From the NCBI GenBank assembly GCA_903848235.1, contig CAINFV010000102.1, positions 1 through 34,495 of the forward strand: 34,495 nucleotides of DNA. Direction: 5' to 3'. This DNA comes from Chlamydiia bacterium (GTDB lineage: Bacteria; Chlamydiota; Chlamydiia; Chlamydiales; FEN-1388). The position numbers and the translations under genes were made by a program. The notes below the pieces were generated by a model. It saw nothing but the letters and a program-made list of their open reading frames with translations, was not told the origin of the DNA and made no database searches. Positions 1-8,380 of this stretch are shown piece after piece; the stretch's first letter is position 1, and each line of letters begins with the position of its first letter.

Positions 1-410
1 CGACGACGCAGAGTACGATTGTGGTCAAAGGCGCCCCGACGTTTATCTTTTCTTCAGGGCAGCCAGTTCTTGTGATGCCAAAAGGGGATCCTGGCATGGC
101 GACAGCTGGCACCGGAGATGTGCTCACCGGCATGATCGCTGGCTTTTTGGCACAGAAGCTGACACCCCCTTCGGCAGCCGTCCTTGGCACCTGGCTACAC
201 GGGATGGCAGGAGAGGGTGCTGCACGGACAAGGACCAGCTATGGACTTATGGCATCGTCTCTGCTTCAGGCTATTCCATCAGCTGTCTTCCAACTGCTAG
301 AACAAAGTGCCGAAGGCCTTATTCGTGGATATGTCCCCTTTGGAAGAGCGGAGCCAAGGCGAATCGAAGATCAACCATCACCAGAGATGGGGATGCAAAC
401 GGCATCATGA
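1..410 (+). CDS. nnrD: ADP-dependent NAD(P)H-hydrate dehydratase, C-terminal part
   Basis: This is the last 136 codons of a gene that begins upstream of the window; the frame is open from base 3 and ends at TGA 408-410. The protein belongs to the YjeF C-terminal (carbohydrate-kinase-like) family, which dehydrates damaged hydrated NAD(P)H back to NAD(P)H using ADP. The visible hallmarks are the strand VVKGAPTFI and the nucleotide/anion-hole segment GDPGMATAGTGDVLTGMIAG, followed by the usual helical end with LHGMAGEGAA. The GTG at 21 is an internal codon, not a start. Whether the N-terminal epimerase domain (NnrE) is fused cannot be seen. The tail after about codon 110 of the visible part is polar and lineage-specific. 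Confidence 0.88.
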   Translation, partial: TTQSTIVVKGAPTFIFSSGQPVLVMPKGDPGMATAGTGDVLTGMIAGFLAQKLTPPSAAVLGTWLHGMAGEGAARTRTSYGLMASSLLQAIPSAVFQLLEQSAEGLIRGYVPFGRAEPRRIEDQPSPEMGMQTAS

Positions 411-552
411 TTCTTCGGTCGAGGTTGGTTACATAGGTTCAACGTTAAGAAGACGGAAGCAAGAATGTTCTGGCGGGATTTAGGGTTCCGGCATGTCGCA
501 ACCCAGACAATCGAATAAATCGTGGGAAAGCCGACTGAACTCAAGTATGTTC

Positions 553-671
553 TTACAGGCGAAAGTCAATCTTTTCCTCTGTGAAGAAAGAGTCCTGGAG
601 CAAAGACTTCTGAAAGTTGGTGTGGATGGCGTCGCAGATAGAACAGAGGGTGACGATATGCTGGCATGTAA
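553..671 (-). pseudogene. Decayed duplicate of the nth 3' end
   Basis: These 119 bp align without gaps to 1390-1508, the last 39 codons and stop of nth, at a constant offset of 837 bp. I count about 14 mismatches (roughly 88% identity). Read on the minus strand, the fragment still encodes an Nth-like tail ending in EEKIDFRL and the same TAA stop. It has no start and no catalytic part, so it is a remnant. It sits in the 302-bp gap between nnrD and the toxin gene, and the two copies are direct repeats bracketing the toxin-antitoxin pair. Nothing else recognisable was seen in 411-552 or 672-712. Confidence 0.8.
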
Positions 672-712
672 GAGGCCGTTGACGAGCTCTTTCCCGTAAG
701 CCACAGAAGTGG

Positions 713-961
713 CTACGGCTTGTAGATTGCCTTCCTGTGCCCGATTGCTTGTATGACTACCTGTTTTTTGGCATCGTCCACGGCATACAACACTCTATAA
801 TCCCCAACTGAGATGCGGTAGGAGCTTCTGCTTTTCAGCTTTTCAGACCATCTAGGCCGTGGATCCTTTGCTAACAGAACGGCTTTTTCTCTGATTTTCA
901 GATAATCTTGCTTAGGTATTTTTGCTGTCTTGAGTTTTTCAAGAAACTCGACCGTGTACAT
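713..961 (-). CDS. RelE/ParE-superfamily toxin
   Basis: This 82-residue protein resembles type II RelE-like mRNA interferases, which cut mRNA at the ribosome when freed from their antitoxin. The conserved C-terminal strand block is visible (YRISVGDYRVLY, then VVIQAIGHRKAIYK), preceded by a basic helix with WSEKLKSRSSYRI; the R, Y and H residues suit this fold. The start is taken as the ATG at 961, whose A is shared with the antitoxin TGA stop (TGATG), typical translational coupling. A GTG one codon upstream (964) is the alternative. It is the second gene of a two-gene operon, antitoxin first. Exact RelE versus ParE assignment is not possible by eye. Confidence 0.85.
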   Translation of the reverse strand: MYTVEFLEKLKTAKIPKQDYLKIREKAVLLAKDPRPRWSEKLKSRSSYRISVGDYRVLYAVDDAKKQVVIQAIGHRKAIYKP

Positions 962-1209
962 CACACCCCCATTGCTTTATCCATTTCTGCCAGTGATATC
1001 GTCCCATGTTCCTTAATGTCTTTTTCTGCTTGATCGACAGCAGCTTCGTCAATACGTTCGTCGCGTGCCATGAACTCGTTTTCTATGGCCTTTGTGACGA
1101 AGGCGTTCATCGAAATCCTGTCCTCAGCACAGATGACCTTTAGGTGATGATGCATGCCAGGAAGCATGTCAAAGGTGAACCGGACTGTTTTTTGTTGATG
1201 TATGGACAT
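961..1209 (-). CDS. Ribbon-helix-helix antitoxin (RelB/HicB-type DNA-binding)
   Basis: This 82-residue acidic protein has an N-terminal ribbon-helix-helix pattern: a short strand (KTVRFTFDMLP), a helix (HHLKVICAEDR), then ISMNAFVTKAIENEF. That is typical of antitoxins that repress their own operon through the N-terminus and neutralise the toxin through the C-terminal helix. The C-terminal half (residues 50-82) is acidic and probably wraps the toxin. The ATG at 1209 has a good ribosome-binding site (GGGAGAA) just upstream on the minus strand. It overlaps the toxin gene by one base. Autoregulation through the palindrome at 1249-1266 is inferred. Confidence 0.85.
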   Translation of the reverse strand: MSIHQQKTVRFTFDMLPGMHHHLKVICAEDRISMNAFVTKAIENEFMARDERIDEAAVDQAEKDIKEHGTISLAEMDKAMGV

Positions 1210-1234
1210 AGCGTTCTCCCTGCTCTGTACCTAT

Positions 1235-1266
1235 CCTATACCGGAAGTCTTATTTAAGGGAATAAG
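1235..1266 (-). promoter_or_regulatory. Candidate promoter/operator of the toxin-antitoxin operon
   Basis: Upstream of the antitoxin ATG, the minus strand carries a TATAGG hexamer (plus 1235-1240) as a possible -10. A perfect 6-bp palindrome, CTTATT-N6-AATAAG (1249-1266), covers the expected -35 position. An inverted repeat over the -35 is where an RHH antitoxin would bind to autorepress. This is inferred from position and symmetry only; the -35 match is weak. Confidence 0.35.
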
Positions 1267-1389
1267 ATTACTATGCTTGCGAAGTCGTTGCCCCACTTTG
1301 GCACATCTCAAGGTATGCCTTAATTTCTTACATAGACTGTTCGTGTTTCAATAACTTAATAAAAGAAAGATTTAATATAATGTAAGCTC

Positions 1390-2073
1390 TTACAGGCGAA
1401 AGTCAATCTTTTCCCCAGTGAAAAAAGAGTTCGGGAGCAAAAACTTCTGAAAGTCGGTGTGGATGGCGTCGCAGATAGGACAGAGTGTGACGCTATGTTG
1501 GCGTGCAGGGCAAAACTTCCGGGCGCAGAGGATTATCTGAAGGTGGATTTTCCCCCAGGACTCTTTGGGGAAAAGTTTTTTCAGATCCCGTTCTACCGCT
1601 TGAACTGTTTTCCCATCAGAGAGGCTCCACCGCCGTGCGCATCGAAAGATATGCCGATCTACGGGGAATGCTGGGATGTCAAAGGCCTGTACAAGAACGA
1701 CAGAGGCTGTCTTATGTCCGACTCCTGGAAGAGACTCTAGGTCATAAAAGGTTGCTGGCACTTGGCCCTTGAAGCGTACGACGATTTCCACAGAGAGCTT
1801 TTTGATCGCTTCTGCTTTTCTTTTGGATAACCCGCAGGGGTGGATGACCTCTTCTATTGCCTCGATAGAAAGTTGTGCCATCTGTTCTGGTGTTGATGCA
1901 AGAGCAAAAAGTCGTGGAGTGATGGCATTGACTCTCTCATCAGTGCACTGTGCCGACAACAGCACTGCGATGAGCAGTGTAAAAGGGTTTGTATGGAGGA
2001 GAGGCACTTTTGGCGCTGGTATCAGCGTGTCGAGAAGTGCTCTGATCTGATTGGCGAGGGCCTGTCGTTGCAT
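1390..2073 (-). CDS. nth: Endonuclease III (DNA glycosylase/AP lyase)
   Basis: This is the base-excision repair enzyme that removes oxidised pyrimidines and cleaves the abasic site. The helix-hairpin-helix LPGVGHKTA carries the catalytic lysine, and FPVDRHIFR carries the catalytic aspartate. The LLSAQCTDERVN segment is typical of the family. The C-terminal cluster region reads CPAR-x6-CPIC instead of the canonical C-x6-C-x2-C-x5-C, so only part of the usual [4Fe-4S] ligand set is in place. I chose the ATG at 2073, seven bases after the mnmE stop, with GGAAAG ten bases upstream. An in-frame TTG at 2091 would overlap mnmE. It is the second gene of an mnmE-nth operon, and its 3' end is duplicated at 553-671. 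Confidence 0.93.
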   Translation of the reverse strand: MQRQALANQIRALLDTLIPAPKVPLLHTNPFTLLIAVLLSAQCTDERVNAITPRLFALASTPEQMAQLSIEAIEEVIHPCGLSKRKAEAIKKLSVEIVVRFKGQVPATFYDLESLPGVGHKTASVVLVQAFDIPAFPVDRHIFRCARRWSLSDGKTVQAVERDLKKLFPKESWGKIHLQIILCARKFCPARQHSVTLCPICDAIHTDFQKFLLPNSFFTGEKIDFRL

Positions 2074-2080
2074 ATGCTCG

Positions 2081-3457
2081 TCACTTTCCAATGCAAAATC
2101 GTGAAAATATCGAGTTTAGGATATCTTCTGTGATGTTCGTGCCGATGATGGCGCTGAGGTTTGTGAGTACCTCTCGCATTTCCAGGGCTATAAATTCCGG
2201 AGAGAGGGAGCTCTTCAATCCGTCATTGACCCGCTGTAGGGCTTGGTAAGACCTTTCTAAAGCCTCCTTATGCCGTAGGGAGGTAATCATCACCTCATCA
2301 CGTCGCGGTGTTCCGGCACTCCACATAATAGTTTCGATAGCTTTTTTTAGATCGTCGAGTCCATCCCCTGTTTTTGCAGAGGTGCGGACAACATGCTGGC
2401 GGTCGAACGACGGGGTTTCTTGGCATGGTGTGCAGTCGATCTTGTTCCAAACAAGGACCGTTTTTGAAGATGGCGCTTCGTAGATGGGCATCAGCATCAG
2501 TGAGTCGTGAGGGCGGCTTGCGTCAAGAACAACGAGAATAACATCGGCGCGTGTCATGGCCTGTCGCGATCTGCGGACGCCTTCGCTTTCGATCGCCTCT
2601 TCAGTTTCTCTAATGCCGGCTGTATCAATCAATCGGCAGTGGATGCCATTGAGGTGGAGGTCTTCTTCGATCACATCGCGGGTGGTCCCAGCAATGGGAG
2701 AGACGATGGCACGATCTTTTCCAAGGAGGGCGTTCATAAGAGATGATTTACCCACATTCGGAGCGCCAAGGATACAAAGGGCAATGCCATCATGAATCAC
2801 CTTCCCACTATGAAAGGTTGTGATGAGCGAATGAATGTCATTGGAAAGAACTTGAAGATCTTTTGTTGTATCTTCGAACGTGGTAGTGCCAAGATCGTCT
2901 TCTGGGAAGTCTACCCATGCTTCGAAAAGTGCTGAGAGGTCTGTTGCTCGGCGCTGAAAATCATGAATCTGCAGCGACAGCTTCCCTTCGAGGTGATCTT
3001 CTGCAACGCGGAGAGCCTCTTCATTTTTTGCTCCTATCAGATCTTGTATAGCCTCTGCTTGTGAGAGGTCGATTTTTCCGTTCATGAAAGCGCGAAATGA
3101 AAATTCTCCTGGATTTGCTGGGCGTATGCCTTCGTGAAACAAGGTCTCTAAGATACGACGAGCGATGAGATGCCCTCCGTGGCAGTGAATCTCAACTGTC
3201 TCCTCTCCTGTAAACGAACGTGGGGGGTGCATGACCAAGACGAGAGCTTGATCGAGCGTGTGGCCTGTTGGCGTGTAGAGGGTGTAGAGGCGGGCGGAAT
3301 GAGATGGCTGGTCGCGAAGCTCTTTTTTGAGAAGGCGGCCAGTAGTTGCAATTGCTGTATTGCCAGAAATGCGAACGATGGCAATCCCTCCGACGCCAGG
3401 CGGTGTGGCGAGAGCGGCTATCGTATCGTGGAGCTGTGATCGATGGTTAAATTCCAT
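2081..3457 (-). CDS. mnmE: tRNA uridine-5-carboxymethylaminomethyl modification GTPase MnmE
   Basis: This 458-residue protein has the full MnmE architecture. The N-terminal folate-binding domain starts DTIAALATPPGVGGIAIVR and contains NPGEFSFRAFMNGKIDL. An inserted G domain has P-loop GAPNVGKSS, switch GTTRD, DTAGIRETE and NKID. The protein ends in CIGK, the family's invariant C-terminus with the catalytic cysteine. With MnmG it modifies the wobble uridine of several tRNAs in the cytoplasm. Its length is normal. It leads an operon with nth, and a candidate promoter lies about 40 bp upstream. Confidence 0.97.
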   Translation of the reverse strand: MEFNHRSQLHDTIAALATPPGVGGIAIVRISGNTAIATTGRLLKKELRDQPSHSARLYTLYTPTGHTLDQALVLVMHPPRSFTGEETVEIHCHGGHLIARRILETLFHEGIRPANPGEFSFRAFMNGKIDLSQAEAIQDLIGAKNEEALRVAEDHLEGKLSLQIHDFQRRATDLSALFEAWVDFPEDDLGTTTFEDTTKDLQVLSNDIHSLITTFHSGKVIHDGIALCILGAPNVGKSSLMNALLGKDRAIVSPIAGTTRDVIEEDLHLNGIHCRLIDTAGIRETEEAIESEGVRRSRQAMTRADVILVVLDASRPHDSLMLMPIYEAPSSKTVLVWNKIDCTPCQETPSFDRQHVVRTSAKTGDGLDDLKKAIETIMWSAGTPRRDEVMITSLRHKEALERSYQALQRVNDGLKSSLSPEFIALEMREVLTNLSAIIGTNITEDILNSIFSRFCIGK

Positions 3458-3494
3458 GGCCTATTTAGACGTTATGAAGTGGTGCAAAATCTAG

Positions 3495-3523
3495 ATTATA
3501 ATCTTTTATCCCCAAAAAATAAA
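3495..3523 (-). promoter_or_regulatory. Candidate promoter of mnmE-nth
   Basis: On the minus strand there is a perfect TATAAT (plus 3495-3500) about 38 bases before the mnmE ATG, preceded after 17 bp by TTTATT (plus 3518-3523) in an AT-rich stretch. The -10 lies inside the palindrome GATTATAATC, so a plus-strand TATAAT (3497-3502) is also present and could serve the divergent gene at 3678. The -35 match is poor. Confidence 0.38.
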
Positions 3524-3677
3524 TGCTGTAATTCCATTTCTACACCACCCTTCTATGTTATGCCTTAACTTTAGAGAACTAATTTTTTGAATGTAGTTCT
3601 TTGCTATCTGTTTATGACTTCTTTAATTCAAGAGTCTACGTTCCATTCGCATCAAAATCATTGTAGAGAGAATATAT

Positions 3678-4244
3678 ATGGGTTTTCAAGTGTGCGGGGG
3701 CCAGTTTCGCCCCTCCTTTTTCCGTGAGATGGGAACCACGGTCTCGAATTCTGTACATCACGTTTTTCAGTCGACTCGAATCTACGAACTGTGCGACTAC
3801 GTCTCAGCTGCGCTGCGAGCGAATATGGCGAAGGTGCAACAGCTCTTCGATAGCGCCAAAGATCTCATTCTTTTGACCTGTATGTCGACGATAGCGGCTT
3901 TTTTGGACCCTGCTCCGTTTTTTGGGTCCTTTGCCGTCGGCATGGTCTCAAATTTTCTCATCGAGTTTATGCATGGGGCTCCAGCTTCCGGCAGGTCTTT
4001 CTTCCTGGAGAGGGCGTATGAAGGATTCATTGCTCAATCGGCCCTTGTTTCTGTAAATCTTGGCTGCAAGGCAATCCAATCCTTGAACTTCCAATTCTTC
4101 CCGCATATGTGGAGAGAGGGCGCCGTTAGCTCTATGATTGCAGGACTGATTGCAGGAGCAACGGTTGCCTCAGCAGCTCGACGGATCTATGCGTCTGTTT
4201 TGGGAACTGTAGGGATGAGCCGGCTTCCTGCTGTCGCTCAGTGA
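3678..4244 (+). CDS. Hypothetical hydrophobic protein
   Basis: I do not recognise this 188-residue protein. It has no obvious signal peptide. Residues about 60-100 form a long hydrophobic stretch (DLILLTCMSTIAAFLDPAP then FFGSFAVGMVSNFLIEFM), and about 150-170 form another (AVSSMIAGLIAGATVASAA), suggesting two or more membrane-embedded segments. Hydrophobic segments behind a soluble N-terminus recall chlamydial inclusion-membrane (Inc) proteins, but that is only an analogy. The ATG at 3678 has a modest GAGAG ribosome-binding site. It is a stand-alone gene divergent from mnmE. The 140 bp that follow, up to the next start, show nothing clear. Confidence 0.65.
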   Translation: MGFQVCGGQFRPSFFREMGTTVSNSVHHVFQSTRIYELCDYVSAALRANMAKVQQLFDSAKDLILLTCMSTIAAFLDPAPFFGSFAVGMVSNFLIEFMHGAPASGRSFFLERAYEGFIAQSALVSVNLGCKAIQSLNFQFFPHMWREGAVSSMIAGLIAGATVASAARRIYASVLGTVGMSRLPAVAQ

Positions 4245-4384
4245 GTGCGTTTGCGAATTTGTTTTTTTGTTTGTGGCATGGCGCTCTTTGCCTGGTAGCG
4301 AAGAGCAATAATATCCTAATTGTTATAGAAATTTTTTTTTGGTATGACGTGGGGGATAGTGCCGAATAACAGAAGGGGTGAAGG

Positions 4385-7300
4385 ATGGAAAAGCTAGGAT
4401 CAGGGGGAGACTTGGGGGGTGTTGTCCTCCCTATCTCAGGAGAGGGACATTCACCAGGGCCTTCTGGTGTATTAGGTGATCACAAAGCGACCCTGAAAGG
4501 CAGTTCAGATTCAGCCATGGTCGCAGAAGGGGTAATAGGCAAGGTAAGTGCTCAAGGGCAAAAAATGTCAGCTGTCGGCCCTGTATCGAGACCCAGTGAA
4601 GGAGTACCTACCAAGCCAATCGCTGAAGCCATGGCCGGTGGGTTAGAAATTACAGCAAGGGCAAGAGGGCCGGCTGTTGGAGGAGATGTAAGTGAAAAGA
4701 TACTAAAGGCGCAAGAATTAGGACGCAAGGCGATTACTGGAGCTTCTCTTAAGGACAGACAAGGTGCAACTGATCAGTTGATAGCCATGATGGAATCATT
4801 GGGGAAACAAAAACTGAGGGCTCCTTTGGTCCAACGGGATCAATTAGCGGAAGATCTGCGGTATGTCGATAGTCAATTACAAAAAATTCTTTTACAGCAA
4901 GAAGAAAGGCCTGGTCTTCTGGAAGGTCCTGAGGATAAAAAATACACCTATCACATGAAATATGGTGCAGCACTCGGACGCATCCTTTGCGCGGCTCAGT
5001 CAGATCAAGAGGTGATGAGTGAATTTGTTTTGAAGGCTAGTTATATTCGTAGGTGTTTTGAATCGGAGAAAAAAGAGATTGGGGGGATGTTGTCCATCTT
5101 GGGATCGATGGAACAGGCGGTGTTGGATGAAAAAGCGCTTGCACTTCTCAATGATGCTGTCAAGATGTCGAGACTGTGGGTGTTAGGGAATAGTAAAAAG
5201 GAAGGTGATATTCAAGATTTTGTGGAGGCTGCCAAACAACTTCCCAGAGCGGCCCTTCTAACATTAGACCTTATAGCGAAAACTAATCCTGCACTTTTGC
5301 AACGGATACGAGGATTTATCGAAGCGAGTGATTGGGCAGTTGGAAAAATCTTTCTGATGTCTAAAGAGTCTCCTCAGAAGGCGTTCAAGGCTTTGGACAG
5401 CATGGCAAAAACCAATCCAGCTCTTTTTCAACAGGTACGTGCAAACATCGAAGCGAGTGATTGGGCAGTTGGAAAAATCTTTCTCGCCTCTAGAGGCGTG
5501 AAGGCTTGTCTTGACAGAGGGCAGACTGACGAGAATCTTCGAGAAGAATTGAAAAAATTGAGAGGATCGATCCCTGCATTTATTCCTCCGGAGGTTAAGA
5601 AGGTCATTGCGCAACCGATACAAGAGATGTGCGAATTGATGATGAGCCGATGCGAAAAAATGCGTAAGGAACATTTTCCTCCGATGCAGTTTGTTCATGA
5701 AAATTCCGAATTGCTTAGCGAGATATTTTCGATAATGTCTCGAGTTTTTGATAGTGCAGAAGAAGCTGCCGTCCTGAAGAAGTTTCAAAGTACAAAGAGA
5801 TGGTTGGATGATATCGGACAGAGTCTGATGAGCGGACAACCAGATCCTGTTTCTTTTACTTCTCGCGCTCTGGAACGTCATTCAACATTTACGAAAGCGA
5901 ATGAAGCGGAATTAACAAAGCTTGGATTGAGTGATTGGGCAACGTGCATCCCTGATGTAGTCCAGGTGGCTTTAGATTTTGAACGCAGAAAGACGGTCTT
6001 CACTGATCTTTTTGGCAATTTTGTCATATTTCCTCAACAACCTGGCGATCCAGTGACATCGGTGTCGGTGGTACAGTTCGCTCAAAAAATATTCGATGCG
6101 TATCCCGAAAATATGAGAGAAACTTCTGAGCAGCAATCGGCATTGCGACAAACGATTGGAAGGCTATTGTACAACTTAACTCAGGGAGCGCGTTTCGACG
6201 ACATAAGTGTGCCGCACTTCATTCACGCTATGGGGACAAGGAAGGGAATGGAGTATCGGGGCTCGATCGATCTTCCTCAATTAATTAGTATTAACCGGGA
6301 AACATTCGAGATTCAAGCTGCAACAGGTGCTCGAGGGCAATTTGTGGAATGTCCGGCACTTGATGTCCCTGCGTCGAGAGGATTTATAGGATATGATGTC
6401 AAATTAAAAATGACTATAGGGAGTCCTGATATTTCGTATGCCTTTCAGGCGGTGATTCAAGAAGCACAAAGGCTTGGAAACATTGCAAGAGACAGTGGCG
6501 TTTCTCTCCAAGAGAGGCAGCGGGCAACCGAAGACCTCATTTCCCTGAGGAAAGAATTACAAATACAGAAGGCTCCTACTGCACATGCGCGCCTTAAAAA
6601 AGAAGGCGATCTGGCTCTTGTAGATGAACAGTTGAACGAGATCTTTAGTGTACAGGAAAAAAGGTCGTATATTACTTTTTCAGGTGTATCAATCGGTCGA
6701 GGGCTCCTGGAGGGAGCAGGAGATGCCAAATTTGCCTATCAAAGAAAATATGGAACGGCGATTGGAGAGGGGCTATGTAAAAAACACAGTGGTCAAGAGC
6801 TGTTTGATATATTTCTAGCTCAGTCGATAGATATTCGCGTGCGCTACAGTAATAGAGAAGAGGCAGACGCTATTCTTAAGGGTATGGAAGAGGCTTTATT
6901 TGATAAACTTTCTGAAATAAACCCTGAGTTGTGCCGAAATATGAGTAACTGCGGTGCCGTGCTGCGGTGTTTCAAGAGCGGGGAGTGGGAAAAGTTTATC
7001 GCCCTTGCCAAAAGCTACCCACGAATTGGGCTGCAAGTGTTTGATTCTATGAAAACAAGAGGAATGACCCTTGAACTAAGAGAAGCTATTGAACGCAGTG
7101 ACTGGGATGCTGGGAAACTATTTCTGGCTGGGGACTCTGCGGCCGATAGTCGGCAAAAATTTATTCAAGCAGCGCATGAACATCCAGATGTATTTCTTGA
7201 TGTTGCCAGGCACTACCCTCGAGTGGCTCTTCAGGCCTTGTATGAGATCGGAAAAACAGACTCTAAAGTTATTGAAACATTGAGGAAGGGTATTGACGCA

Positions 7301-8320
7301 GGATCGTGGGAAGTGGGCAAGATCTTCCTCGGCGCATGGGATGCAAAAGCCAGTTTTGATGGTGAAGGTGATGGCCAAAAAACAGCTCGACACATGGAAT
7401 CTCTGCTCAAACAGTGTGAAAAGTTGGATCCAGAGGTTCAGGAAGGCCTTCAGCAGCCAATTCGTGATATGATGGGATCGATGGTGGACTACTGTGAAAG
7501 AGCACGTGAAAGTTCGCCAAAACGACCATCGATGGAGTTCCTCACTGAAAATTGGGCCGCTCTTGCGTCGGGATTCAAAGTGGCTGAACGTGTAATTGGC
7601 AAAGAAGAAAAGGACGCAATCCTGAAGGAAGAAACGAAAGAATGGTTACAGGCCGGTTGCAAAAGCGTAGGACAGTCCTCCCCTTCTGCTGCCATTTTTA
7701 CATCTCAGGCTGTTCGGGCAACTCCCATAAAGCAAGGGCCGGCTCTAGAGGCATTGGAAACTGCGACGCTGTCTGAATGGGTGTGTGTGTTTCCGGATAT
7801 TGTTCAAGTGGCTCGAGATTTTTACGCTCGTCCGCCTTTGTTGGTTGATTCAAAGGGGGAGAAGATATTATTTGCTCCAGACAAGGTGAAGGGTGGAAAA
7901 GACGTTGTAGCTGTGGCGAAATTTGCCCAGGCTCTATTCGACGCTTGTCCCGAAACAATGAGAGCAACTTCTGCGCAGCAAGAGGCGTTGCGACAGACTA
8001 TCGGAATGCTCTTCTACAATGCAACACAAGGCGCACGTCTAGATCTTATAGCCGTACTTGGGATCTTTAATTTAGGAAAGCAAGTAGGGGTTGCCGCAAC
8101 CTATAATTGCACTGAAATGACTCCAATGGAGTTCACGATAAATCCAGAAAGAGAGGCGATTCAACTTGAATGCTCAAGTTTTGGTGAAATAAGAGAAGGT
8201 GGGGTGGTTGAAGGTGGTCAGGCCACACGCGGCATAGGATACCACCTTACGATGGTGGCGAAGATGGGAAGCTCTGAGCTTGCGTGTACTATGCAAGTCG
8301 TTGAGGGAAAAACGCCGTAA
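4385..8320 (+). CDS. Large internally duplicated protein of unknown function
   Basis: This is a 1311-residue soluble protein with no signal peptide and no domain I recognise. After a Gly/Ser/Pro-rich, probably disordered N-terminus (1-105), two homologous halves follow, about 109-691 and 692-1306. Matching landmarks in order are: GLLEGPEDKKYTYHMKYG with GLLEGAGDAKFAYQRKYG; the motif ASDWAVGKIFL (313-324 and 357-368) with RSDWDAGKLFL (904-914) and GSWEVGKIFL (973-982); LSDWATCIPDVVQVA with LSEWVCVFPDIVQVA; and SALRQTIGRLLYN with EALRQTIGMLFYN. The middle of each half is mostly helical, with repeats of roughly 43 residues. The ATG at 4385 follows AAGGGG. A role as a host-directed effector or scaffold is possible, but nothing in the sequence shows it. 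Confidence 0.85.
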   Translation: MEKLGSGGDLGGVVLPISGEGHSPGPSGVLGDHKATLKGSSDSAMVAEGVIGKVSAQGQKMSAVGPVSRPSEGVPTKPIAEAMAGGLEITARARGPAVGGDVSEKILKAQELGRKAITGASLKDRQGATDQLIAMMESLGKQKLRAPLVQRDQLAEDLRYVDSQLQKILLQQEERPGLLEGPEDKKYTYHMKYGAALGRILCAAQSDQEVMSEFVLKASYIRRCFESEKKEIGGMLSILGSMEQAVLDEKALALLNDAVKMSRLWVLGNSKKEGDIQDFVEAAKQLPRAALLTLDLIAKTNPALLQRIRGFIEASDWAVGKIFLMSKESPQKAFKALDSMAKTNPALFQQVRANIEASDWAVGKIFLASRGVKACLDRGQTDENLREELKKLRGSIPAFIPPEVKKVIAQPIQEMCELMMSRCEKMRKEHFPPMQFVHENSELLSEIFSIMSRVFDSAEEAAVLKKFQSTKRWLDDIGQSLMSGQPDPVSFTSRALERHSTFTKANEAELTKLGLSDWATCIPDVVQVALDFERRKTVFTDLFGNFVIFPQQPGDPVTSVSVVQFAQKIFDAYPENMRETSEQQSALRQTIGRLLYNLTQGARFDDISVPHFIHAMGTRKGMEYRGSIDLPQLISINRETFEIQAATGARGQFVECPALDVPASRGFIGYDVKLKMTIGSPDISYAFQAVIQEAQRLGNIARDSGVSLQERQRATEDLISLRKELQIQKAPTAHARLKKEGDLALVDEQLNEIFSVQEKRSYITFSGVSIGRGLLEGAGDAKFAYQRKYGTAIGEGLCKKHSGQELFDIFLAQSIDIRVRYSNREEADAILKGMEEALFDKLSEINPELCRNMSNCGAVLRCFKSGEWEKFIALAKSYPRIGLQVFDSMKTRGMTLELREAIERSDWDAGKLFLAGDSAADSRQKFIQAAHEHPDVFLDVARHYPRVALQALYEIGKTDSKVIETLRKGIDAGSWEVGKIFLGAWDAKASFDGEGDGQKTARHMESLLKQCEKLDPEVQEGLQQPIRDMMGSMVDYCERARESSPKRPSMEFLTENWAALASGFKVAERVIGKEEKDAILKEETKEWLQAGCKSVGQSSPSAAIFTSQAVRATPIKQGPALEALETATLSEWVCVFPDIVQVARDFYARPPLLVDSKGEKILFAPDKVKGGKDVVAVAKFAQALFDACPETMRATSAQQEALRQTIGMLFYNATQGARLDLIAVLGIFNLGKQVGVAATYNCTEMTPMEFTINPEREAIQLECSSFGEIREGGVVEGGQATRGIGYHLTMVAKMGSSELACTMQVVEGKTP
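5318..5484 (+). repeat. Exact 38-bp direct repeat inside the giant gene
   Basis: Bases 5318-5355 and 5447-5484 are identical over 38 bp, encoding IEASDWAVGKIFL, and start 129 bp (43 codons) apart. The identity at third codon positions, against only loose protein similarity elsewhere in the gene, indicates a recent local duplication or gene conversion that kept the reading frame. Confidence 0.9.
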
Positions 8321-8334
8321 TATACATCCCGCTC

Positions 8335-8364
8335 TTGAAAAAAACCCTGAAACCAGACTAGCCT
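8335..8364 (+). promoter_or_regulatory. Candidate tRNA-Gly promoter
   Basis: TTGAAA at 8335-8340 is followed after an 18-bp spacer by TAGCCT at 8359-8364. This would place the transcription start about ten bases before the tRNA at 8381. The -10 is only a partial match, so the call rests mainly on position. Confidence 0.35.
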
Positions 8365-8380
8365 GGTACTGATTTCTTGT

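Noticed and set aside
493-699. 68-codon plus-strand frame, with a minus-strand frame at 480-704
   Set aside because: They cross the duplicated nth tail in the wrong frames; the only meaningful content is the nth remnant.
4281-4312. Possible terminator between the genes at 3678 and 4385
   Set aside because: The stem (GCTCTT/AAGAGC) is only six base pairs with a long loop, and no T-run follows it.
5264-5881. 205-codon minus-strand open frame
   Set aside because: It lies antisense within the giant gene, has cysteine/histidine/arginine-rich shadow composition and no ribosome-binding site.
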